The translations under genes and the position numbers were made by a program. A stretch of DNA of 64,000 nucleotides from Erythroxylum novogranatense (lineage: Eukaryota; Streptophyta; Magnoliopsida; Malpighiales; Erythroxylaceae), in NCBI GenBank assembly GCA_029891385.1, contig JAIWQS010000216.1, positions 1-64,000 of the forward strand, written 5' to 3'. A model generated the notes under the pieces. It ran no database searches. It was not told the origin of the DNA and saw only the letters and a program-made list of their open reading frames with translations. Shown one piece after another: positions 13,555-25,108 of the stretch; position 1 is the first letter of the stretch; each line of letters begins with the position of its first letter.

Positions 13555-15822
13555 ATGACAACTCTTGCGGGTTCTTGCGCCAATCTCGTCTTTAGCAAAA
13601 ATGGAGAAAAGGGGTTTTGCTGTTTCAGGGAGTTTAGTGTTAACAGGCACGAAGTCGGTTTCTTTCTTCCTTCTAAGAAGATTGTTAATAAAGTTGGCTT
13701 CTTGCATTTGATAATGATGAAACAGAAAGCTTACCTTCCTGTTTCTGCATCTTCTTCTTCTTCTCTATCTCCCGACATTCAGGTATGAACTCACAAACTC
13801 TTGTCTTTCGTTTGTAGTCTCTTTATTTTCGTTCGATTCCAGCAAAGTTTCAAGCTTGGAGGAGAATCAGAACAATGTTCAAGAAAACTTTCTCTTCGTA
13901 CTGATTTTTTTTTTCGTGAATAAAGAAATCACCTGAAATTGAAACTGGTTTTCATCTCTTGTAGGTGGATGTGGAAACTGCAGAAACCCAGAACGGAGCA
14001 GCAACATGTAAGTTCTTCTTATTCTGGTTCTGATTCAGCTCATTTCTTATTCTGGGTCTGAGTTCTTAGCTCAAATATGTGACTGATCTCTGTTCTTTAG
14101 ATCAATCAAAGACGGCCCGTGTCAAGTTCCTGCTACAGAAAGAATGCTCCTTTGGAGAACAGTTTCTGATAGTTGGGGACGATCCTATGCTTGGCTTGTG
14201 GGATCCCACAAAAGCTATACCAATGAACTGGTCAGATGGGCACTATTGGACTATTGAACTAGTAAGCAGAAAGCTAGAAACTTTTCAAGAATTCATACAT
14301 GTTTTTTCACTTTCAAGTGATACTGATTGCTTGATTTCTGGTATAGGATGTTCCAACTGCAAAAGTTGTTCAGTTCAAGTTTGTACTCAGAGGAATCACA
14401 GGGAGTATTATATGGCAACCAGGACCTGATCGAGTACTCCAGACCTGGGAAACTGATAACACCATTGTTGTACTGGAAGATTGGGAAGCTCCTGAAGATC
14501 AGAAAATAACTGAGGAACCATTTGCTAATGGAAACGAATTGCTTACTGCAAAACCTGAAATGCTAATAGTAGCTGAGAACTTGACACTTCAAAAAGTGCA
14601 ACAGTTTCTCGGTTCAAATGAAGGAACTGCCATTGCTAAGGCAGATCCTGAACAGGAACCATCACTAGCAAGTAAAGACTGCCCAATAGTTGACAATAGC
14701 TCTCCTTTAGAAGAGACAGCTATTATGGGAAATAATGGCAGAACTGTGACAGAAATCTCAGAAAGTGTTACTTTCCAGGAAAATCTGGTTACACATGCAG
14801 GAGATCCTGTTCTGGTACCTGGTCTATCTCCAATATCAGCAATCTCTCGTGAAGTAACAACAGATGATGAAGGTGAGACAAGTACTGCATTTGATGCGTC
14901 AGTCGGAGTTAGTGAAGTTAAGAATCAGAACTTGCCTGAGGTAATTGCTAAATGAATTTGATGCTCTATGTTCCTTCATTTCCACTAAGTTTACTACTAA
15001 TGAAATAGCAGCATCCATCTTCCCGTCTCCATTTCGGGTGGAAATGCTGCTGAAAGTTTATGATCTAAGTTAATGTTTTGTAGAATATGAAAGATTGAAT
15101 AAATGGAATGGTCATTCAGAGTTTATTATGCATTGCTCTGCTTGTTTTCTTATCAGCTATTGCACTTGCCTTTCATGTTCCTGCTGTCAGACTTTCCAAT
15201 GTAATAAGGGATGTGAAGATTGACATATGGAGAGTTGATTCTTATATATTTAATAAAATATTAATGGAAACAATTTTATCTCATTTATTTAAAAAATTGA
15301 AACTTAATTGAAAACTTTGGGAAAATAAATACTGAAATAAAAAACAACAAACGTCACAAGTTTGATTGTAAATTATTAATGCAAGGCCTAAGAACACTGA
15401 ATGAAAAGGCATGATCACAAGAATCTGCATAAAGAATCCATCCACAGAGAAAAAAAATTTGCTAATTACAAGAACATTAAAATGAATGTTCATCAAACCT
15501 GCATATCAGATTCCTGAAACTTGTAACAGTAGTCACTTTGCAGTAACTAAACGCTTGTGTTTCATCTTTTCTTTTCCTTTTTTCTTTCACTTTCCTGGCA
15601 ATTAACTGAGCCTGCAAATTTTAGTTAAACCAGAAGCAAGAAGAACAGAATCAGGCATTTAACGGTGAGGTGCAGCTTGAAGAGAATCTGAAGCAAGAGT
15701 TAGTATCAATAGAGGAGAAGCATCATCAAGCAGAGCCAAATGGAAACAGTATTGTGGAAGATGACATTCAATGGGGTCGTAAAACATTGCAGATGCTGTT
15801 GATAAACTTAGGATTGATGTAG
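13555..15822 (+). CDS. Plastid-type protein with CBM20 starch-binding domain
   Basis: Carbohydrate-binding-like-fold protein, probably plastidial and starch-associated; the enzymatic role, if any, is unknown. Five exons: 13555-13782, 13965-14007, 14101-14261, 14347-14940 and 15625-15822. Phases agree and give about 407 residues. The N terminus (1 to about 70) is Ser/basic-rich, like a transit peptide. CBM20 spans about 95-190: [26 protein letters not shown] (Trp124), DGHYWTIEL and [11 protein letters not shown] (Trp167), the two Trp fitting starch-contact positions. An acidic, low-complexity linker and a short C terminus ([13 protein letters not shown]) follow. The start was taken at the ATG, since the upstream GTG adds nothing. 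Exon 5 begins after TTTTAG at 15624, though an acceptor 9 bases later also fits. It resembles Arabidopsis At5g01260-type proteins. Confidence 0.85.
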
Positions 15823-18800
15823 AGTTTTCTTCACCTGCGTGTTAGTTCCTGCAGATTTTGCCATGGAATTACTGTTACAGGCTTACAGCTATGTCTTGTA
15901 TAGAACTTGTTTTGTTCAGGCAGTGAAATTGTATTTGATGGGTCAGATCTCATTGCTTGTTGATGAATATAAGGTTTTGCTAAAAGGACATGTATTCCTA
16001 TTTATTTGCAGGATGTAATCTTTAATTTTCAACACAGATCTTTATAAATTTTAAAAATAAATTGTTAAGGACATAGACTTTCTAATAATTTAAGAAACTT
16101 TAAACACTCTCAATTCTTTAATTTTTTTTAAATTCTTAGTTTATATATATTTTAAAATTTTATTCTTTTGAGTTTTTAAATTTTGATTTGAATTAATTAA
16201 ATTTGACATAATTAATAATTTAAGATAATTATAATAAATTGTTAGTTTAAATCAAATTTAATGAATTTAGTACAAGTTTAAGAGCTAATTTGTATATTTT
16301 ATCATTATCTTCTAACCGAAATTTAAGAGAAGGAATTAAAAAAATAAAATTAGAAAATTTTTGAAAATTTTAACTTCATTTTTTAAAATTTCTTAAATTG
16401 TAGAGAAAATTTATGATTTTTACCTTATTATTAAAAATAATGTCCTTGTATAAATATTTGATAAATTTTAATTTATATCAATAATAGAGTTAATTTTCTG
16501 TCAGTTAAATGTTATGTCTTAATTTTCTGTCAGTTAAATGTCATGTCACTATTAATATAATATTTTTATTTTTAATTAAAAGTAAATCTCACTATCACAC
16601 ATGTATATAAGTGAAACCTACTATATGATTATTATTTTTAAAAATAATTATGTGATTGTAAGATATATTTTATTTAAAATATTAAAATAAAGTCATGTTA
16701 ATATGATATTTAATTGACCGTATGATAATTTTTAATATAGGTATATTGTAGAATCTATTAACAAAAATGAGTTTAGGTAAATCATTACTAAAATGACTAG
16801 AACTATTCATTTTGATAGTTGACCTTATCATTGATAAATCTTTAAAATTTTCATGCTCAATAATATGAGATTCTCTAACATTTCCTTCACATACAACCGA
16901 GACTGGACATCTAGTTATCACTTGAAATAAGCATAGTAGTAATCATGTCGGGCTTTTGAGATTGAATATCTGGCAAGCAATCGAGAAATTAATAATTCGT
17001 AACAAACATGTTCTAATACTATATTAGAATTTTTAATATAAGTAAAGTGTAAAATTCATTAACAAGGATTAGATTTTGGACAAAATTGTCAAAATAATTA
17101 TAACTAATCATTTGAATAGTTGACCCTTATTATTTATAAATTTTTAACATTTTCATATTTAATCAATATAAGATTCTTTAGCGTGTGATTGTAAGACCTA
17201 TTTTTATTTAAAAATATAAACATAATGTCATATTAGTATGATATTTAATTGACAGATACTTAGTTATGTCAAATAGATCTAATGTTCCTGAATTGTTATG
17301 TCACACTATACCTTTAAAATTATAACTTATTATAATAAATGACTGAAATTTATTATTATAACTGAAATTTATTTAGGCACGCATCAGAAGACCAATTCCT
17401 TCTACCGTTGTTGCTATTAATGTTGATGTCTTGAAAAGGCATAATCATTTTGACATCATGGGAAAAGGGACAGCACAAGTCAACAACCACGTCACTGATA
17501 GTAAGTTTGCTCAAGTACTAAATTTTGAGCCTTGAAAGTAGCATCAAACCAAGCTATATTGCGTACGCTGTGGGTCACCATGTACTATTTACACGTAAAA
17601 CTTTATGGCTTCATTTCGAGGTCTACTTTACTTTTTGTTTTAAAGGTCTAATTAGGCTTGGCATCACGTGTAGAGAAAACATTTTGGTCCAAATCTGACT
17701 CACTTACTCTACTGATAATATACTATTTTATATATTAATTGATATTATCTTTTTTATTTTCATTATTTTATGCTTAAATAATAAAATTAATATTTATTTT
17801 ATTTTATGAGATAAAAATTTCCATCAAATTGAGACATTATTGATAGTTTATAAGAAAAGGCTTTTATTTGTTTTGATATTAACGTATTTTAATCCTCTAG
17901 AATTTTTTCTTTCTATAGGCTCTCTTTTTATGATTAGGATAAGAAAATTTTATAAAGAGACGTTCCTCACAATAGAATGAATAATTTCTTCTTACTTGTC
18001 TTTTATATTTTTGTCTGTCTTCTATTTTTGTTATTCAGTTAAAAGTCATGTGTGACTAAACTTAATTATTATAATTTAAGAGGATTCAATATTCTAGTTG
18101 TAACTTTGTGAACTTTTGTATTCTAAACCTTTATTCATATTTTAATTGAGTATTTCTTGTTTTAAGTTCTTATATTTAATGAATGATTAATATTGATTAA
18201 TCTAACAATTTAATTTAATGTTAATTATTCTATCACTATCTATAAATTCAATTATCCGTAATTGTTATGAAGGATTAGTACAAGGAGCAAATAAGTTATT
18301 TATGAATTTTTATATTTAATTCATGATAAATAAGAAAACTAAATTAGATAGTTGTAGTTATCTTGATTATTTAATTTAAGGTTTAGTCATTTTCACTAAA
18401 CTTATTGCTATCATTTATTTGATATGGAATGTTATCACACTCAATTAATGGATGATAAGTTTTGGTTTAAATGTTAGATTTGAACAATTAATTTAAGAAA
18501 ATTAAGACTTATTATGACTATCATGATATATTTCGGATTAACTGCTTGAATCGCGACACTTATTCTTTTTAGGCCAATCATCAATGTTACAATTAGATGA
18601 GATCTTTCCATTAAATTGACGTTGCACATTCTTGAATTTGTCACTTTTATATTCGGTTAATTTATTTTGATTCCTTGTTAATTTTAGTTAATTAATTAAT
18701 TAATCCAAAACCCTTCCATTTTATTTTATTACTTGAAATGAAGAAATTAGTGTTTTAGTATCTTTATTTTGATCTAGTTCCATGACTACCACAAGAAATT

Positions 18801-19569
18801 GAAGAATCCAAATTATTTTGAGAGCTTCGACAACGTGATCATCTACGCCGAGGTCCAAATTAAAAAGGGCATTGAGTTGAGCTTGAGTTGCCCAGGCTCG
18901 ATTTAGTCCGACGCCTGAAAACTATAAAAAAGTGATGTCGATTTATATTTTTAATTAAAAAATAGGTTAGATCAGACAGAGTCAAGCTCAGGTTCTAGCC
19001 CTGTTGCCTCAAACCCGATTGAGCTGTCGAGCTAAGTCAACCTGAGTCGAAACAAAAAATTCCTACATATCTGCTATGTGTGAAATGAATGCTAAGGAAT
19101 TGCTTCTTTACCACTTTCACGTTAGAAAATTGGACTGATCTTTCAATAGGTAGTTCTAACTTAACTTAATCAAATTAAACCCTATTGAATTAAACATAAT
19201 TAGGTAATTCTCTAATTATATTTATGATTAATGATTGCTTAACCTTGAATCAAAATTTTTTAAATAATTTGTTAATTTTTAAAATTTTCAAATTTTAAAA
19301 TAACATCAAATCGGATCGAATTGATCTTAAAATTTAATTTTTTATAACCCAAATTCGGGCCCGGGTCAAAATACCAACCGTAATACAAACACTACAACAC
19401 ATTTAACAAACTAACCAGAAAAAAAAAAATTGCTACCACTCGTACAGTTCAGTACTGGCATTGCCGAACAAGAGTGGTAAGAACTAGGAAAGAATCTACA
19501 AGCTTTCAACTTTATGTCACACAGGTGAAGAAGTAACTACAAGGCGGTTGAAACACTGTTGAATTGATA
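15823..19569. other. AT-rich intergenic DNA with internal duplications
   Basis: The first 200 bp hold the CBM20-gene 3' UTR. The rest is AT-rich without coding potential. Related segments occur twice (16655-16905 and 17027-17255). From 18860 to 19060 and near 19345, GC-richer blocks with GGCTCGA and CGGGCCCGGGTC resemble the dispersed repeat remnants seen at 4715 and 52040. Confidence 0.4.
16655..17255. repeat. Duplicated AT-rich segments
   Basis: GTGATTGTAAGA followed by ATGATATTTAATTGAC occurs at about 16652-16720 and again at 17185-17255. A neighbouring block ending in ATAGTTGACC with AATATRAGATTCT occurs at about 16730-16880 and 17027-17182. The order is A-B then B-A, and the copies have diverged by substitutions and indels. 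This could be a broken tandem array or pieces of a MITE. Confidence 0.5.
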
Positions 19570-21880
19570 TCACCTGGGAACTATCTGCGTTATGTCAGAT
19601 TCAGTATCCAAGAACGTGGAGGTGGAGATTTCAGGAGGAGGATTATTTACTGATTGTTTTCCTTTATTTCTGTAAGAAGATGAAGTATCATCAGAACTGA
19701 AAGCTCCTGAGTTCTTGGATAGCCCTGGCTCTGTTAATTGCTTGTCGTTGAGGTGCACGTCCTTGGAAAGCATCTCCACCACTTGCTTCATGGTCGGTCT
19801 TTGATGTGCAGCTGCTTGTGTGCAGAACAATGCAACCTTAATGAACCGAGTGACCTCATTCTCTGGATATTCAGTCACTTCAGGATCAACTATATCCAAC
19901 AGCCTTTCTTCTTTTCTTAGCTTCCATGCCTGCAAGAAACATATTAGCTGAGTGATCAAATGAAAGCAACAGATGAAGCTCATGGATCTTTCTGTTTCAA
20001 TAAATTATTAGAGCCAAGCGATGGAATTGATTCAAGTAGCGTCTGCAAACCGGAAGAAATGCAATTGACTCCACAGAATTCATCAGAAAATATGAAGTAG
20101 TTCTGCAGTAAGATGGTTATGTATTTGACGTTCAGAAATATACCCATTCAACCAGAACCAACATATCTTCCCCAAATGCTGCCTTACTGCTACTCTTTCC
20201 ACTAATTATTTCAAGTATGAGTACTCCAAAACTATAAACATCAGCCTTCTTCGTGAGCTGTCCAAGTAGCGCATACTCCGGGGCCAGATATCCGCTGCAT
20301 GGGGACGTATGATTATATACATATTGGCAATAAACAGAGAGAGTATAGTAATTGATTGGTAGTAATTCTAACAGCAGAGAAGTCCATGTTTGTCCAAAAC
20401 CAATGCACTTTTGCTTATCCATGCCATTTGCATCCAGCTTAAGCAATCTACTATGTGGATATATAGTGCCTAACTTATGAAGACTTGCAAAACTGATGGC
20501 TTAGTATTGGAAAGAAGCATCTAAGACCAGTTTTTCTTTGATGAATTGCTTTCATCAAGTCCAGAGAAACTAAAATGTAGAGTGCTGCAGTTTGAGTTAA
20601 AATCAATGAATATTGTTCTTACACGGTTCCAGCAACTCGAGTGCTAACGTGAGTGACATTATCTGGAAAAAGTTTCGCCAGCCCAAAATCTCCTATTTTT
20701 GGTTGTAATTGTGCATCAAGAAGTACATTACTAGCCTTAATATCCCGGTGAACGATATGCGGTTCAGCTTCCTCGTGAAGGAATAAAAGGCCATTTGCTG
20801 TACCAAGACATATAGCAGCCCTCCTTGGCCAGTCCATGGCAATATGTTTACCTTTTGAACCTGAAGCAACAGGAAAGTTATTCGTGAGGAGATTTGATCA
20901 CAATACTTGAGCTGTTAAGCACAGGTTAGGGAGCTTCAAATGGGGAAAAGAGGTCAAAGATCAAAGAGAACTCTGTCCAGAAAATGAAACATGTAAAAGT
21001 ACCCATCAGAGTAAGATTTCCCAACATCATCTACAACAAAGACATATCATCACATCAACTAGAGTCTTGAAAATTTCAACAATCTATTACATACCGAGTA
21101 AAGCACTCGCAATGCTGTTGTTCTCTAGATACTCATATACCAATATTCGATGGCTTCCCTCGATACAACAGCCGATGAGTTGAACAAGGTTTGGGTGTCT
21201 TATATTTGATATCATTCTAATCTCTGTGAGGAATTGGTGTGTCCCTTGTTTGGATTCTGCTGAAAGACACTTAATGGCTACTTGAGTACCATCTTTTAAA
21301 ACTCCCTGTAAATAAAATGACAAATCTATGTCAAAACACTGAAAATTTGTGAAACACCCTCTTTCTTTTGCTCCACTATAGACAAAAAGAAGAAGAAACT
21401 CATTGCAGTGCAGCAGATTAAGGTAGTCTTTACCTTGTATACAACTCCAAAACCACCCCCACCTATTCTGTTTGAAGGATGGAAGTTCAATGTTGCTGAT
21501 TTCAATGAGTTGTAAGAAAAAATCCTCACATTGTTTGATCCAATCTCTGCAACATAAAGTATGCAAGAACAGATCAGTGCTATGAGCAAAGATTCCATAT
21601 CAAATAGTTCAGAAAACAATACTTTTACAGACCCATCTGGGCAGATTCACCACTAATTTGGAAACTAGCACAGAACTACATGCATTTTCAGACCAACTTC
21701 AGTTCAAAAGACAACATCAAATTGCCACCTCGTACTTCTAAGTAACCTCAAAACATGGAAATGGAAAAGCGTAAAAAACTAACCATAATTGGGTGTGTTC
21801 TTCTTACCTTCTGCTTCTGCCTGATTCCGAGTATCGCTCCGCTCGCTACGAGAAGATAGACCAAAGCAGCGAAAGATCAT
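19570..21880 (-). CDS. Receptor-like cytoplasmic Ser/Thr kinase, CRPK1/At1g16670-like
   Basis: Protein kinase without ectodomain, likely plasma-membrane-associated. Six exons: 21880-21808, 21546-21434, 21305-21095, 20860-20623, 20294-20144 and 19929-19570. Splice sites are canonical and phases consistent, giving 381 residues, the family's usual size. Motifs: glycine loop [12 protein letters not shown] (51-62), catalytic Lys74 in [12 protein letters not shown] (Asp172; RD type), DFG (190-192), APE and a conserved C-lobe ending in [12 protein letters not shown]. The N-terminal 24 residues ([12 protein letters not shown]) are short, Cys/Arg/Ser-rich and lack Gly2, so myristoylation is unlikely. 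The C-terminal tail is Ser/Thr-rich. Closest in style is CRPK1 of Arabidopsis, which phosphorylates 14-3-3 proteins in cold signalling; the same role here is inference. Intact frame. Confidence 0.93.
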
Positions 21881-23063
21881 CGCAAGTAAACTCAGTCTCC
21901 CTTATGATTCTAAACCATTTCTCTTCTTTAAGCCTCAAGAAATCAAAGAACACTCTTTTTATCTTCTTGAAATGATCATCGAACCAGTGGATTCTGATAT
22001 TACTACAAACAGTAATTGGCCAAATCATTGATACCAGTAAAGATGATAGGAAGTACCTAAACGAATTAAACGAAGCAAAAAAATAAAAAAATTAAAGCAC
22101 TTACATCTACTTTCTCTTCTCGCCAAGTATTGAAAAAGTAACAGTAAATAAGTGAAGTCAATAAAGGTAAGAGTTGAACTGCTAAGCTTCAAAAGCCTGA
22201 GCAAGAACAAGCCAAGTTGTTCAGAGATACTATGGAATTCAAAAGGTGTCGAATTGGTACAGTAACAAGGAAAGGACCGGGACAAAAAATATGAAAACAG
22301 GAAGAGAAACATAAACTAAACAGGAAATTGATAGCTCAGAATAGCAATGGGAAGTGGTTCAATCATTGTTTTCATTTCCACTCATTTTTGCTTTTTCTCT
22401 TGATAAATTCTGATGGGACGAGGAAATGGAATAGAAGTAAAAGAACCCAGTGGGTTGGGCTATTTAAGGTTGCAAACTAAATGAGAAAGTAAAAGGAAAA
22501 TGTCAAAAGTGGGTTGGTTGGTTGGTTAATTAAGACACACGAGAGTCTGGGTCTTCGTAAAGGTAAGAGCTTTCTCTGTTAAAAGTGATCGTTAATATAT
22601 ACTATTTGTTCCAAAGGTTCAATCTTCAATAAGTACACCAACCCCATTCTCATTTCAAAGTTTGTTGGCAGAAGGTAAATGATTAAGAGATAATCACGTT
22701 CGGATTGAAGTGGAAATCTAGACGTTTGATTCTACATTAGACTCGTTCCGGCACTCGTCAATTGTTTGAGAAAGCGACACTTTGTGTTTTCTCTTTCGAA
22801 TTTACAATCTACACGTACATGGCGGGCGACCAGGACCCGACATTCCTCCATTCTTATATGCATTCTAAGCTTCCGTCATTAACTTTGGCAGTTTATGCCT
22901 GGATTTATGACTTATTCAACTGTTGACATCAAATAAAATCAGAAAGACCAGTTCGTGGACGATGATGATGATGATGAAAAGGTAAACCCGATTATGTTCT
23001 TGTAACTGATTCGTCACCAAAGATGTCAGCTCATGGTTTTATCTTTTACCATAAAAATAAAAG
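21881..23063. other. 5' flank of the kinase gene and AT-rich spacer
   Basis: The first 500 bp are probably the 5' leader (possibly with a leader intron) and promoter of the minus-strand kinase gene. A short (GAT)n run lies at about 22960-22977. The right end, AAAAG at 23059-23063, is the left target-site copy of the large copia insertion. No gene seen. Confidence 0.45.
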
Positions 23064-24191
23064 TGTAAGACAATTTATTGATTTACTTAAATCATACCTA
23101 AATCTATGATGATATTTGTGTTTGTAAGGATTGATTCCTTTTCTTGCTTTCTTCTTTGATTTATTTCTTTAAATGGTTTAGAGGGTGGTTGATTCGTAGG
23201 AGGATGGTAATAAGAGTTGAAATGAATATAGTAAATAATGAAAATAAATATTATCATTATAATTATGGTGATTAGTTAGGAGAAATGAATGATTATCATT
23301 ATCACCGATAATGGTTGGTTTATAAAAATGTCGTAATTAATTAATTATAATATATTAATTAATTAAAATGTTATAATTAATTAATTAGAGTATTTTAATT
23401 AATGAATGAATTATATTTAATTAATTAAAATTAATTAATTAAAATATTACTATATAATTAATTAATTATTTAATTAATTATATTGTAATATTTTAATTAA
23501 TGAATAATTATATTTAACTAGTTATATTATAATTAATTAATTATAATGTAATTTAATTAATTACAATATTTTAATTAATGAATAATTATATTTTAATTAA
23601 TAACAATATTTTAATTAATTAATTACATTATTTTAATTAATGAATGAATTATATTTTAATTGATTATAGTTTTAATTAATTAATTAACTAATTATTATAT
23701 TTTAATTAAATAATGAATAATATTTTAATTAATTATAATGTAATTAATTAATATTATTGTTTTAATTAATTATATTTTAATTAATTAATTGTATGTAATT
23801 AATTAATATTAAAAATATTTTTTAAAAAAGAGTCATTACTAAGGAATGAGTTTCATTCCTCTACTAAATGGAGGGTATGGAGGATTCCTCTAAAGTGAGA
23901 TATCAAACTATTATCTCTATAATTATAATCAATAACTAATCACTCACATTTCATTGCTTATTCATTAATCTCTTCCCAAACTCATCAACCAAGCACTCCC
24001 TTAGAAACTTCTTAGATAATTTTCTAACCCGTTACAAAACAACCAACCATTATGATGTGTTTTTAAAAGAGAGAGGGAAAGGATCTTAAACCTATTTAAG
24101 ATTAAGGCTTTAAGACCCTATAACCATTATCTTGACTTCTGTTCATTGAACTCAAATCTATAAGTGACATAGGCCACTAAATAATCTAACA
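23064..24191 (-). repeat. 3' LTR of the outer copia element (enlarged by a MITE)
   Basis: Its two outer parts (23064-23180 and 24001-24191) align with the 313-bp LTR at 40461-40773, sharing TGTTTGTAAGG, TTGATTCC, CCGTTACAAAACAACC and AAGGCTTTAAGAC. The 820-bp excess is the MITE at 23181-24000. Confidence 0.9.
23181..24000. mobile_element. PIF/Harbinger-like MITE inserted in the LTR
   Basis: Flanked by TTA on both sides (23178-23180 and 24001-24003). The left end GAGGGTGGTTGATT and the reversed right end GGGAGTGCTTGGTT form imperfect inverted repeats. A 3-bp TTA duplication and GGGNGTTTGG-type termini fit PIF/Harbinger MITEs. The insertion point is confirmed by the uninterrupted partner LTR (right LTR around 40580). 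The interior is non-coding and dominated by TTAATTAAT repeats (about 23330-23820). At 820 bp it is long for a MITE, probably through AT-repeat expansion. Confidence 0.8.
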
Positions 24192-24214
24192 ATCTTCCTT
24201 TTGGCTCATGTTAC

Positions 24215-25051
24215 TGTTAAGTCAAACCAGACTTCACGTATTAAATAATTTTGATAATAAACAAAGAGAAATATACTGAAAGAAAAGCGAGGCGGAAGAA
24301 AAGCGTACGAAAGAAAAATGATTTAAAGAAAAATGTACGGAAGCTTTACGAAGACAAAAGCGACGATACAAAAGCGAATTTAAGCTTTACGAAGACAAAA
24401 GCGACGATGCGAAAATAAGACTAAAAAGCAACATCGTTTAAGACTACATTGAGCTAAATGAATAACCGCTTTTTAAAGATTCAAGAAGATAGTCAAGAAA
24501 TAGTTGAAGTTCCACTATAAATAAGAGTCGAGAATGAAGAAGAAACAACTTTGGAAAAAGTGAATGAAACTCGTATTCAATATCCGCTCATCTCGAGAGA
24601 AAATTGCGAACTATTTTCGAGTGTATATTGTGAAGAGCAACTCTTTTGTAAAAGCTCTTTATCGCTTTTCATTTTGAAAAAGTGCTACAGATAACTCAAG
24701 AGGCTAAGAGTAAAAGAATACTTCTTTGTTAAGAGACCAAGAGGCTCGCCTAAAGAATACTTGTAATCGTTTGGAGATAGTGAAAATCTCGAAGAATATC
24801 TCAAGACCGGACGTATTTCACGGTTTGGGTGAACCAGATAAAATTCTTGTGTTTCTCTCTAACTCTTACCGTTCTTAAATCGTAGTTTTCATTATTAACA
24901 AAGTTTTCAAACTAGTTAAGAATTGATTTAAGATAAGTTTTCAAAGAACAAGCAATTGTTATCAAGGATTAAAGAAAAGTTTATCACAATTCAACCCCTT
25001 CAGGTATCTTGGTCGATTATTACTCAATATATTAACGTGTGATTTACTTCA
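24215..25051 (+). repeat. 5' LTR of the Sirevirus-like element
   Basis: Begins TGTTAAGTC and ends TTCA before the primer-binding site. Shares long identical blocks with 32730-33576 (for example TTGCGAACTATTTTCGAGTG and TATTGTGAAGAGCAACTC). The copies differ mainly by indels of a few bases. A promoter-like CACTATAAATAAGAG lies at about 24512-24526. Confidence 0.9.
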
Positions 25052-25108
25052 ATTGGTATCGAGCGAGGTGTTCAAGAATCACTCTAATAAAGTGTGAACT
25101 AAAGAAAA

